This document shows, piece after piece, positions 17,688 to 26,739 of a DNA stretch of 36,526 bases. Positions within the stretch are counted from its first letter, which is position 1; every line of letters begins with the position of its first letter. Both the position numbers and the translations under genes were made by a program. The DNA comes from Candidatus Aquicultor sp. (GTDB lineage: Bacteria > Actinomycetota > Aquicultoria > Aquicultorales > Aquicultoraceae). The stretch covers positions 1 to 36,526 of the forward strand of contig JAUXNY010000040.1 of assembly GCA_030682615.1 (NCBI GenBank), read 5' to 3'. The notes beneath the pieces are model-generated. The model saw nothing but the letters and a program-made list of their open reading frames with translations. It had not been told where the DNA came from and ran no database searches.

Positions 17688-18848
17688 GTGTTCAAACGTC
17701 TATTTCTTACCTCGCTCGTTTTGGTTTCAATCCTCAGCGCTATGGTCTTATCGGGTTGCTCGGAGCCGGTCCCAACAAAGTCAGAAGGCGAAGAGACCAT
17801 CAAGATAGGTTTGATCTTGCCCATGAAGGGCGAGCTAGAGGTGTACGGTGTACTCAGTAAGAGGGCAATCGACCTGGCCGTTGACGAAATCAATGCCCAA
17901 GGCGGTCTGCTCGGTATGAAAGTCGAGACCATCGATGGCGACGACGCCTCTAACCCGAATGTCTCATCGCACATCGCTAACGAATATACGCAAATCAGGC
18001 GCGTGTCCGCGATAGTCGGGCCTTTCACGACGCAGTCGGCTTTGACGGCGGCTCCGGTCGCAAACCGGGACGGCGTACCGCTTATTACAATTCGCTCGTC
18101 TGAGGCGAATATAACGGCGATAGGCAAGTATATATTCAGGGCCGGCTACGTCGATTCATACCAGGGAACGATGCTCGGTGAATTCGCCGGACGTGAACTC
18201 AAGGCAAAGAAAGCCGCTGTCATATTCAATACTGAAGACCAGGATGCGCAGGCGTTGGTGGACGCTTTCAAAAAAGCGGTGACCGAACACGGGGGCAAGG
18301 TCGAGACAGTCCAGTCGTATGGATCCGATGTCACCGATTTTTCCGCACAGCTCAAAGAAGTCGCCAAAGTAAAGCCGGATGTTATATTACTCAACGACTA
18401 TGATGACAAGTCGAGCTTGATCATGAAGCAGGCGGCTGAGTTGAACATCACGGCAAAATATCTCGGAACCGATTTCTGGAACGCGTTTAGCTTGGTAAAA
18501 GAGGCCGGAGCGGCCGCCGAAGGAAGCTATTATACGGCGCATTTTTCCGCGGACGACCCCAATCCAAAAGTACAAGATTTTGTCGAGCTTTATGAAGGCG
18601 ACTATGTTGCTAAGCCGGAACTTTCCTCAGCGCTCAGCTATGATGCGATGCACCTTCTATTTGAGGCCATCAAGCGTGCTGATTCGACCAGGCCCGAGAA
18701 GATCGCGACCGCTCTTGCGGGGATAAAGAACTTTGAGGGCGTCACCGGCAAGTTTACCTTCGATGAAAACCGCAACCCCATCAAGGGGAGCGTTATTATG
18801 ACCATTAAAGACGGCAAGCCGGTCTTCGCCAAAAGGATGGAGCCCTAA
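17688..18848 (+). CDS. Branched-chain amino acid-type ABC transporter substrate-binding lipoprotein (LivK-like)
   Basis: Lipobox VLSGC; EETIKIGLILPMKGELEVYGVLSKRAIDLAVDEINAQGGLLGMKVETIDGDDASNPN. Confidence 0.92.
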   Translation: MFKRLFLTSLVLVSILSAMVLSGCSEPVPTKSEGEETIKIGLILPMKGELEVYGVLSKRAIDLAVDEINAQGGLLGMKVETIDGDDASNPNVSSHIANEYTQIRRVSAIVGPFTTQSALTAAPVANRDGVPLITIRSSEANITAIGKYIFRAGYVDSYQGTMLGEFAGRELKAKKAAVIFNTEDQDAQALVDAFKKAVTEHGGKVETVQSYGSDVTDFSAQLKEVAKVKPDVILLNDYDDKSSLIMKQAAELNITAKYLGTDFWNAFSLVKEAGAAAEGSYYTAHFSADDPNPKVQDFVELYEGDYVAKPELSSALSYDAMHLLFEAIKRADSTRPEKIATALAGIKNFEGVTGKFTFDENRNPIKGSVIMTIKDGKPVFAKRMEP

Positions 18849-18902
18849 GGCGCGGTCGATATAGGTAGCCGGAGGCATGTTTTTGTTGCGGCAATTAGAG
18901 CG

Positions 18903-18928
18903 CGGCGCTTACTTTCCAGTAGGCGCCG
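18903..18928 (+). other. Strong hairpin in SBP-tilS intergenic region
   Basis: CGGCGCTTAC-TTTCCA-GTAGGCGCCG, 10-bp stem with one G-U. Confidence 0.6.
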
Positions 18929-19051
18929 TGTAGCATTCCGGCCACAGCGCGTCCGCGATGAGCAGTTGTAAAGGCAGGTTGCGGCGGTGCCGGACTTGGC
19001 AAGAGCCGCTAAAGTCATTATACTTGTAAGGGTAACGGAAGATATCAGGGA

Positions 19052-19070
19052 GCCCGCGAGGGCGTTTTTT
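19052..19070 (+). terminator. Short GC hairpin plus T-tract just before tilS
   Basis: GCCC-GCGA-GGGC-G-TTTTTT; 12 bp upstream of the tilS start codon. Confidence 0.5.
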
Positions 19071-19081
19071 ATTCTGGCTGG

Positions 19082-20485
19082 GTGATAACGTTGGTCGGCG
19101 CAAGCTTTTTCGACCGCGTTCTGATGACGATTAACAAACATAGCATGCTTCGCAGAGGCGAAAGTGTGCTCGTTGCGGTTTCCGGGGGACCGGATTCTGT
19201 CGTGCTTCTCCATGTTCTGAAACGACTCCAACCCGTACTAGACCTAGACATCATCGTCTTTCATCTCAACCACAAACTGCGCGGGCTTGAGGCCGATGCT
19301 GATGCGCGGTTTGTAGATGAATTTGCAGCCGGTATGGGCTTAAAGGCCATGCTTGTCGAGTGCGATGTGCGCCTGCTTATGGAGCGGGAGCGGCTTTCAT
19401 TGGAAGAAGCCGCCCGCGAGGCCCGTTACCGGGAGATGGAGCGTCTGGCGGCGGAGCTCGACATCGATAAGATAGCGTTGGGACACCACGCCGACGACCA
19501 GGTCGAGACCTTCTTGATGCGCCTGCTTCGAGGCACGGGCCTCGAAGGGTTGGGCTCGATAAAGCCGGTCAGAGACGGATACGTCAGGCCGCTGATCGAT
19601 GAGACTAAAAGCGAGATATTGCATTATATCGAGGAATATTCTCTTGAATACAAGGTAGACGCTTCAAACCGAGACGAGTCGATTTTAAGAAACCGCATCC
19701 GTCACAAGCTCATGCCGCTTCTTGGCGAATACAATCCGAGTTTTCAAGAGACGCTTTTGAACACGATTGAGATTGTCAGCGAAGACCAATCGTTTATCGA
19801 GGAAATAGTCGCCGGCGTCTTCAGCAGGCACGCTCAAAGAGAGCCTGGATTGATAAGGCTGCCAATCGTCGAAATCACAAACCAGCCGCTTGCGATAGAG
19901 CGCAGGCTTGTTCGCTTGGCAATCAGGTCGGTTAAAGGTGATTTGAGGGGTATTGAGTTTAAGCATGTCGAAGCTATTATCAGCGGCTTGCGACACGGGT
20001 CCGAGCGCATGGAGATAAATTTACCGGGGCAGATCATAGCGAGGGTCGAGTACGAGCAGCTGGTCATCGGTGAAAGACAGCTCTTTGAGGCGCTGCAGTT
20101 CGAATCGATCGAGCTTAAGGTTCCCGGTGCGACGCGAATCGATGCGCTGGGGGTCGAGATAGAAGCGGAACTGGCTGAACCGGCGGGGCTTGTCTTTGGG
20201 CGCAACGGTGACGTTGCATATCTGGACGCCGCGGTTGCCGGTTCGGGGCTGAAGCTGCGCGTAAGACGGCCGGGAGATTCTTTTATACCGTTCGGCATGA
20301 CCGGTGAGAAAAAATTACAGGATTTATTTGTCGATAAAAAAATATCGAAACGAGAGCGGAATAGGGTGCCCATTATCGAATCGGATGGTAAAATTGCATG
20401 GGTGGCCGGCTTTCGAATCGATGATTCGTTCAGGGTCACGGAGCGGACGAAAGAGGTGTTGGTCCTGCGTCTGCTACGAATCTAA
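19082..20485 (+). CDS. tilS: tRNA(Ile)-lysidine synthase TilS
   Basis: PP-loop VLVAVSGGPDSVVLLHVL; HHADDQVETFLMRLLRGTGLEGLGSI; TilS C-domain. Confidence 0.96.
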   Translation: MITLVGASFFDRVLMTINKHSMLRRGESVLVAVSGGPDSVVLLHVLKRLQPVLDLDIIVFHLNHKLRGLEADADARFVDEFAAGMGLKAMLVECDVRLLMERERLSLEEAAREARYREMERLAAELDIDKIALGHHADDQVETFLMRLLRGTGLEGLGSIKPVRDGYVRPLIDETKSEILHYIEEYSLEYKVDASNRDESILRNRIRHKLMPLLGEYNPSFQETLLNTIEIVSEDQSFIEEIVAGVFSRHAQREPGLIRLPIVEITNQPLAIERRLVRLAIRSVKGDLRGIEFKHVEAIISGLRHGSERMEINLPGQIIARVEYEQLVIGERQLFEALQFESIELKVPGATRIDALGVEIEAELAEPAGLVFGRNGDVAYLDAAVAGSGLKLRVRRPGDSFIPFGMTGEKKLQDLFVDKKISKRERNRVPIIESDGKIAWVAGFRIDDSFRVTERTKEVLVLRLLRI

Positions 20486-20663
20486 GCTCAGGCCGTTTGT
20501 CCTGTTCTATTTGGTGATATAGAATGGTTAAGTGCGACAGGCAACGCGGCTTTGATAATAAATGATGCGGCTGAGACGCGGAATTATTCTGGGGCAGGCT
20601 CCGGTGTGAAGGAGCTGCTCTTGAAAGTGCGTTTCGACGGAGAGTATTATTTTTAATTTTAGA

Positions 20664-21257
20664 ATGATTGGAGAGACGATGAAGGCGGAAATTATGGAGC
20701 AAATCCTCGCGAACGACATCGACGAGGTCCTTGTTACCAGAGATGAGATCCGAGCAAAGGTCGAGGAGCTCGGCGCTTTGATAAGCAAGGATTACAGCGA
20801 CAAGAATCTCTTGATGGTAGGAATTTTGCGCGGCGCCTTTGTTTTTCTGGCAGACCTTATCCGTGAGGTTCATATAGCCATGGAGACGGACTTTATCGCG
20901 ATATCGAGTTACGGGTCATCGACCAATACCTCGGGGGTCGTTCGAATCTTAAAGGACTTGGACGATGATATCGAGGGCCGGCATGTCCTGATTGTCGAAG
21001 ACATACTCGATACCGGGCTCACGCTTAACTATTTGGTCAAGAACTTGAGTTCACGCCGTCCGGCAAGTCTCGAGGTCTGTTCCTTCATCATCAAGGAGGG
21101 CAAGCAACGGGTTCCGATAATGCCGAAGTACTCGGGATTTACCGTCCCCAACACCTTTGTCGTCGGATACGGGCTGGATTATGCTCAGAAGTATAGAAAC
21201 ATACCGATCATCGGGACGCTCAAGCGCTCTGCTTATGAAGACGATGGGCTGGTGTAA
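20664..21257 (+). CDS. hpt: Hypoxanthine phosphoribosyltransferase
   Basis: LLMVGILRGAFVFLADLIREV...ISSYGSSTNTSGVVRILKDLDDDIEGRHVLIVEDILDTGLTLNYL. Confidence 0.96.
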   Translation: MIGETMKAEIMEQILANDIDEVLVTRDEIRAKVEELGALISKDYSDKNLLMVGILRGAFVFLADLIREVHIAMETDFIAISSYGSSTNTSGVVRILKDLDDDIEGRHVLIVEDILDTGLTLNYLVKNLSSRRPASLEVCSFIIKEGKQRVPIMPKYSGFTVPNTFVVGYGLDYAQKYRNIPIIGTLKRSAYEDDGLV

Positions 21258-21319
21258 ATTGTCCGGCGGGGGTAGTTGTGATAGCATTTTAAGCAAAGAA
21301 AAAATGAGGAGGAGCTTTT

Positions 21320-23254
21320 TTGAAGAAATTGTTTAGAAGTGCCGGCTTTTGGTTCATTATGGTGCTGCTGGTGGTTCTATTTGTCATACAGGGTCTTAAG
21401 CCAAGCGCGAAACCGGAGGAGCTGGTCTATACTGAGTTTCTCAACCAGGTCGACAAGGGTCGAGTGGCAAAGGTAGAGGTGTTCGATAAGGATAACCGGA
21501 TTGACGGGAATTTCAAGGCCGACTATAAGAAGGGCGGAGACTTTACCGTCTCCTATAGCGAAAACGATGATAAGATCATCGAAAAACTAAATGACAACAA
21601 TGTTGTCGTGAAGGTCAATCCGCAGAAAGAGACCGTTTGGTGGTCGATTGCGCTAAGCTTCTTGCCGTTCGTGCTCATACTGGGCATCTGGTTGTTCATG
21701 CTCCAGCAGATGCAAGGCGGCGGCAACAAGGTCATGTCGTTCGGCAAAAGCCGGGCGAAGCGCATCACAAAGGATCAGCCGAGGGTGACGTTTAAGGACG
21801 TCGCCGGCGCTGATGAGGCCGTGGAGGAACTCGAGGAGATAAAGGAGTTTCTCGCAAATCCTTCGAAATTCCAGGCGCTGGGTGCGAAGATACCCAAGGG
21901 TGTTTTGCTCTACGGGCCTCCGGGCTCAGGAAAGACGCTGCTCGCGCGCGCTGTCGCCGGTGAAGCGAACGTACCGTTCTTCTCGATAAGCGGCTCCGAC
22001 TTCGTAGAGATGTTTGTCGGTGTCGGTGCCTCGAGAGTTCGTGATTTGTTCGAGCAGGCTAAGACTAGCGCTCCATCTATCATATTCATGGACGAGATTG
22101 ATGCTGTCGGTAGGCACCGGGGTGCCGGTCTCGGCGGCGGGCACGATGAGCGCGAGCAGACCCTCAACCAGCTCTTGGTCGAGATGGATGGGTTTGACGT
22201 AAAGGATAACGTTATATTGATAGCGGCGACGAACAGGCCGGACATCTTAGACCCGGCGCTGCTTCGCCCGGGTCGTTTCGACCGTCAGATAATAGTCGAC
22301 CGGCCGGATTTGAATGGCCGGAGGGGTATCCTCGATGTACATGCCAAGGGCAAGCCTCTCGCCAAAGATATCGACCTGGATGTGTTGGCGCGAAGGACGC
22401 CCGGCTTTACCGGAGCCGACCTGGCAAACCTGGTAAACGAAGCCGCGCTGCTCGCTGCTCGCCATGGAAAGAAAGAGATAGACATGCGCGAGCTTGAAGA
22501 GTCGATTGATAGGGTCATGGCCGGGCCGGAGCGCAAGACGCGTCTCATCAGCGACCATGAAAAGGAGATTATCGCTTATCATGAAGCAGGTCACGCGCTC
22601 GTAGCGCATGAGCTGCCCAACACCGACCCGGTTCACAAGATATCGATTATCCCGAGAGGAAGGGCGCTTGGATATACCTTGACCCTTCCGACCGAGGACC
22701 GGTTCCTGGTATCGAAAGCAGAGCTTACGGCAAATCTCGCCGTATTTCTTGGCGGCAGGGTCGCCGAGGAGATGAAGTTCAATGACGTTACAACGGGAGC
22801 CCACGACGACCTGGAGCGGGCGACCAAGGTCGCGCGACAGATGGTCTGCGAGTTCGGTATGAGCGAGAAACTCGGGCCGCTTACGCTCGGACAAAAACAG
22901 GAGCAGGTGTTTTTGGGACGCGATTTTGCGTCGCACCCCGATTACAGCCAAGAGATAGCATTCGAGATAGATAAAGAGATTCGTCGAATTGTGGATGATG
23001 CGTTTAAGAAAGCAAAGACTATTTTGACCGAGCGGCGGGAACTTCTCGATAGCATCGCCAAGCATCTTATAGAAAGAGAGAGTCTCGCGCGGGAAGAGCT
23101 CGAATTCATTTTCGACGGCAAAGAGCTTGCCCCCAAAGTAAAGGAGAGCCTCAGCAGTGCTACACCGGCTGAGGAGCAAGCTCCCGCCAAGGGCAAAGAG
23201 CAAGAAAAAGAACGTGTTGATATTCCCGGCAAGCTTAGGCCGGCCGAAGGGTAA
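21320..23254 (+). CDS. ftsH: ATP-dependent zinc metalloprotease FtsH
   Basis: [55 protein letters not shown] and HEAGH protease motif. Confidence 0.99.
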   Translation: MKKLFRSAGFWFIMVLLVVLFVIQGLKPSAKPEELVYTEFLNQVDKGRVAKVEVFDKDNRIDGNFKADYKKGGDFTVSYSENDDKIIEKLNDNNVVVKVNPQKETVWWSIALSFLPFVLILGIWLFMLQQMQGGGNKVMSFGKSRAKRITKDQPRVTFKDVAGADEAVEELEEIKEFLANPSKFQALGAKIPKGVLLYGPPGSGKTLLARAVAGEANVPFFSISGSDFVEMFVGVGASRVRDLFEQAKTSAPSIIFMDEIDAVGRHRGAGLGGGHDEREQTLNQLLVEMDGFDVKDNVILIAATNRPDILDPALLRPGRFDRQIIVDRPDLNGRRGILDVHAKGKPLAKDIDLDVLARRTPGFTGADLANLVNEAALLAARHGKKEIDMRELEESIDRVMAGPERKTRLISDHEKEIIAYHEAGHALVAHELPNTDPVHKISIIPRGRALGYTLTLPTEDRFLVSKAELTANLAVFLGGRVAEEMKFNDVTTGAHDDLERATKVARQMVCEFGMSEKLGPLTLGQKQEQVFLGRDFASHPDYSQEIAFEIDKEIRRIVDDAFKKAKTILTERRELLDSIAKHLIERESLAREELEFIFDGKELAPKVKESLSSATPAEEQAPAKGKEQEKERVDIPGKLRPAEG

Positions 23255-23300
23255 TCTTGAAACCGAAGGCTTGAAATAAGCTGGATGATTAGAATAGGAC

Positions 23301-23332
23301 AAAAAGGCCACTACGACGGTGGCCTTTTTGTT
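23301..23332 (+). terminator. Rho-independent terminator after ftsH
   Basis: Perfect 11-bp stem AAAAAGGCCAC-TACGACG-GTGGCCTTTTT followed by GTTT. Confidence 0.9.
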
Positions 23333-23360
23333 TACCCATATTCGCAAATCGTCGGAATTG

Positions 23361-23379
23361 TGACATAATATGGTATGCT
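23361..23379 (+). promoter_or_regulatory. Candidate extended -10 promoter of folE
   Basis: TGACATAATATGGTATGCT; TG-n-TATGCT; 15/16 identity to 13793-13808. Confidence 0.4.
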
Positions 23380-23408
23380 AGGCAATTCCTCTGAAAGGGG
23401 TTTCTTGA

Positions 23409-23972
23409 TTGGATAGGGAGAAGATCGAACAGGGAGTACGGCTTATCCTGGAAGGTGTCGGGGAAGACCTCAGCCGTGAAGGCCTACTCAACACACCTCG
23501 CCGTGTTGCGGCTATGTATGAAGAGATTCTTCAAGGTGTGGAGCAAGACCCGGTCGCGGTCCTTAGCGTTACCTTCGGCGAGGACCACGATGAGATGATA
23601 ATGGTCAAAGACATACCGATTTATTCGATGTGCGAACACCACTTGATGCCTTTCATAGGTAAGGCGCATGTAGCATATATCCCAAGTGAAAACGGGAGAG
23701 TAACGGGGATAAGTAAGCTGGCGCGCGTCGTCGATGTGCTCACAAAGAGGCTCCAGGTTCAGGAGCGGCTTACGACGCAGATTGCGGACGCGATGGTAGA
23801 GGCGCTCGACCCGCAGGGGGTCATGGTCGTCATTGAAGCCGAACATCTTTGCATGAGCATGCGCGGCGTTAAGAAGCCTGGTTCGACTACGGTCACCTCG
23901 GCCGTGCGAGGCCAATTTAGAAAGAAGGCGGCTCGCTCCGAAGCGCTGTCGCTCATTACGAACCGTATGTAG
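23409..23972 (+). CDS. folE: GTP cyclohydrolase I FolE
   Basis: [64 protein letters not shown]. Confidence 0.98.
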   Translation: MDREKIEQGVRLILEGVGEDLSREGLLNTPRRVAAMYEEILQGVEQDPVAVLSVTFGEDHDEMIMVKDIPIYSMCEHHLMPFIGKAHVAYIPSENGRVTGISKLARVVDVLTKRLQVQERLTTQIADAMVEALDPQGVMVVIEAEHLCMSMRGVKKPGSTTVTSAVRGQFRKKAARSEALSLITNRM

Positions 23973-24005
23973 TTAGCGACCTTGAAATAAGGAGGCTGGT
24001 GGTCG

Positions 24006-25208
24006 ATGCGGCCAAGGGTTTTAAATATCGATTCGGTAGAATCTGTTCGCGAAGCGCTGAAGATGATGCGCGTGTCGCCGGAGGGCATCGATATCATGTC
24101 TCCGAAGGGGATATACCGGTTGGTCAAGATTACCGGTATCGACTGCAGGGCGGCAAACATAATCAAGCAGGAGATGCTGGCCCGTGGCGGCGAAGCCGCC
24201 GCACCATATGAACTCTACATGCTCGACGCGAGAAAAATCGATATGATTCTCATGGGCACAGCCAAGCAGTTCGAGGCGTTACTCGACAAGCTCTCCAGAC
24301 AACCATTTGGTCTGACGGCGCTCGCCCAAGACATCAAGAAAACGCTCGAAAGCTATACAAAAAAACCCCCTACGTTGCAGGCCGGCCGGTTTGCGCTGGA
24401 GCTGGCGTCGCGGACACATATCATGGGTATCCTAAACATAACACCCGACTCGTTCTCCGATGGAGGCCGGTACTTTAGTTTGGAAGACGCGCTTGCTCAA
24501 GCGAAACGAATGGTAAGCGAAGGGGCCGATATCATCGACGTCGGCGGCGAGTCGACGCGTCCGGGAGCGGCGGAGGTCGGGCTCGATGAAGAGCTGAAGC
24601 GGGTCGTCCCGCTGATTGAGCGGTTATCCGCCGAACTCGATGTCCCGATATCGATCGATACATATAAACCCGAAGTTGCGAGGAGCGCGCTCGATGCGGG
24701 AGCATCGCTCATCAACGATATAAGCGGCCTTCGCGATGGAGCGATGATAGAGCTGGCGGTTGAGCGAAACGTCCCGGTTGTCATAATGCATATGAAGGGC
24801 ACGCCCAAGGATATGCAGCAAGACCCGGTCTACGGAGATGTCGTCGCCGAAGTCATCGACTGGCTCGACGGGCAGGCGCGGCAGGCGATGGCGGCCGGTG
24901 TGGCAGAGCATAATATCATAGTCGACCCGGGTATCGGTTTCGGCAAGACTCTCGAACACAATCTGGAGCTGTTGCGGCGCTTATCAGAGTTTAAGAGCCT
25001 GGGGTTTCCGATACTTCTCGGTACGTCGCGTAAGGCGTTTATCGGCAAGATACTCGATGCGCCGGCCGAAGAGCGCCTCGAGGGGACGCTCGCGACAATC
25101 GCTTACGCAATAACCAAGGGCGCGGGCATCGTCCGGGTCCATGATGTGAAAGAGGCACGCCGGGCGGTGGCTGTCGTAGACGCTATAGCCGGCGGGGCGG
25201 GTTCGTGA
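24006..25208 (+). CDS. folP: Dihydropteroate synthase FolP with N-terminal extension
   Basis: THIMGILNITPDSFSDGGRYFSLEDAL...DIIDVGGESTRPGA...INDISGLRD...; about 135 residues precede the DHPS core. Confidence 0.95.
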   Translation: MRPRVLNIDSVESVREALKMMRVSPEGIDIMSPKGIYRLVKITGIDCRAANIIKQEMLARGGEAAAPYELYMLDARKIDMILMGTAKQFEALLDKLSRQPFGLTALAQDIKKTLESYTKKPPTLQAGRFALELASRTHIMGILNITPDSFSDGGRYFSLEDALAQAKRMVSEGADIIDVGGESTRPGAAEVGLDEELKRVVPLIERLSAELDVPISIDTYKPEVARSALDAGASLINDISGLRDGAMIELAVERNVPVVIMHMKGTPKDMQQDPVYGDVVAEVIDWLDGQARQAMAAGVAEHNIIVDPGIGFGKTLEHNLELLRRLSEFKSLGFPILLGTSRKAFIGKILDAPAEERLEGTLATIAYAITKGAGIVRVHDVKEARRAVAVVDAIAGGAGS

Positions 25209-25702
25209 CCGAGTCGATCGAAGCCTATCTCAGTTTAGGTTCCAACCTGGGCGACCGTCGTCACAACCTCGAAGAAGCGCTAAGAATTATAGGGGAGACC
25301 GACGGTGTTTCCATCGAAAGATTATCTCCGCTCTACGAGACGGGCGCGGTTGGCGGCGTTGAGCAGGACGATTTTTACAACATAGTAGCGCGCATTACGA
25401 CGAGTTTGTCCCCGAGGGAGTTGCTCCACTTAGCGCAGCGAGTCGAGGAACGGCTCCACCGAGTCCGGGTCGAGCGCTGGGGTCCCAGAACCGTCGATGT
25501 CGATATTCTTCTCTATGGGGAGGCCTCGATTGCCGAGACGGACTTGGTCATTCCTCATCCGGAGATGGAGAACCGGGCGTTCGTGCTGGCGCCGCTTGGC
25601 GATATCGCGCCGCAGCTGATGTTACCGAGCGGGCGCACGGTAAGTGAGCGCCTCGCCGGAATCGAAGGTCAAGCGGTCAAAATAATTGGCAGTTTGGATT
25701 GA
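25205..25702 (+). CDS. folK: 2-amino-4-hydroxy-6-hydroxymethyldihydropteridine pyrophosphokinase FolK
   Basis: AYLSLGSNLGDRRHNLEEAL...LHRVRVERWGPRTVDVDILLYG...IPHPEMENRAFVLAPLGDI; 4-bp GTGA overlap with folP. Confidence 0.97.
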   Translation: MTESIEAYLSLGSNLGDRRHNLEEALRIIGETDGVSIERLSPLYETGAVGGVEQDDFYNIVARITTSLSPRELLHLAQRVEERLHRVRVERWGPRTVDVDILLYGEASIAETDLVIPHPEMENRAFVLAPLGDIAPQLMLPSGRTVSERLAGIEGQAVKIIGSLD

Positions 25703-25749
25703 TGGCGCTATAATTGGCAAAGCAGAGGCGTGACTAAATAAAACATGAG

Positions 25750-26673
25750 GTGTTATCTGTCTTGGATTGCAGCGATAATTTAGTAAACGAGATTCTCCGG
25801 CTGAAAAAAGAGAAGAACGCGATAATCCTGGCCCATAATTACCAGATAGGTGAGGTTCAGGACATAGCCGATTTTGTCGGTGATTCGCTCGGTTTGAGCC
25901 GGCAGGCGGCCGATACCGATGCCGATGTCATCGTTTTCTGCGGCGTTCATTTTATGGCCGAGACTGCGGCGATTCTTTCGCCTCAAAAGACGGTGCTATT
26001 ACCGGATATCGATGCCGGGTGCCCGATGGCCGATATGGTCACAGTAGACAAGTTAAGAGAGCTGAAAGCGGAGCATCCGGGGGTGCCGGTCGTCACTTAT
26101 GTCAATTCCAGCGCCGAGGTCAAGGCCGAAAGCGACTACTGCTGCACCTCGGCTAATGCTGTAAAAGTCGTCAACGCGGTCGATTCCGATGAGATTATCT
26201 TTACGCCCGACCAACATCTCGGGCATTATGTCTCGACGCAGACGACGAAGAAGATAATTCTCTGGAACGGTTTTTGCCCGACCCATCGCCGGATTACCGC
26301 CGAGTCCATCACCGCGCGGAAAGAGGCGCACCCGAACGCCAAGATAGTCGTTCATCCCGAGTGCATGGAGGAGGTCATCGCGCTTGCCGATGCGGTGGGG
26401 AGCACCGAGGGGATACTCCGTTACGTCAAGGCGTCGAGCGATACGGAATTCATCATCGGCACCGAGATGGGAATAATCCATCGCCTGGAGAAGGAAAATC
26501 CGGGCAAGATATTTTACACAGGCTCCGAGCGTTCGGTTTGCCCAAATATGAAGCGGATAACTCTGGAAAAAGTTTTATGGTCGCTCCAGGACATGGAGTA
26601 TGTCATCACGGTTCCGGAGGATATCGCGGCGCAGGCAAAACGGGCTATCGACCGGATGCTTGAGATAGTCTAA
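25750..26673 (+). CDS. nadA: Quinolinate synthase NadA
   Basis: [63 protein letters not shown] at 25762 with GAGGTG upstream is an alternative start. Confidence 0.97.
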   Translation: MLSVLDCSDNLVNEILRLKKEKNAIILAHNYQIGEVQDIADFVGDSLGLSRQAADTDADVIVFCGVHFMAETAAILSPQKTVLLPDIDAGCPMADMVTVDKLRELKAEHPGVPVVTYVNSSAEVKAESDYCCTSANAVKVVNAVDSDEIIFTPDQHLGHYVSTQTTKKIILWNGFCPTHRRITAESITARKEAHPNAKIVVHPECMEEVIALADAVGSTEGILRYVKASSDTEFIIGTEMGIIHRLEKENPGKIFYTGSERSVCPNMKRITLEKVLWSLQDMEYVITVPEDIAAQAKRAIDRMLEIV

Positions 26674-26739
26674 ATTTTGTAGTTTTAGCGGGCCGCAGAC
26701 GCGGCTCGCGCAGTAATCATCGTTGAGAAATTTGCGAAC

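Noticed and set aside
22247-23347. 366-aa minus-strand ORF
   Set aside because: Entirely antisense to ftsH, low-complexity shadow translation without recognisable motifs.
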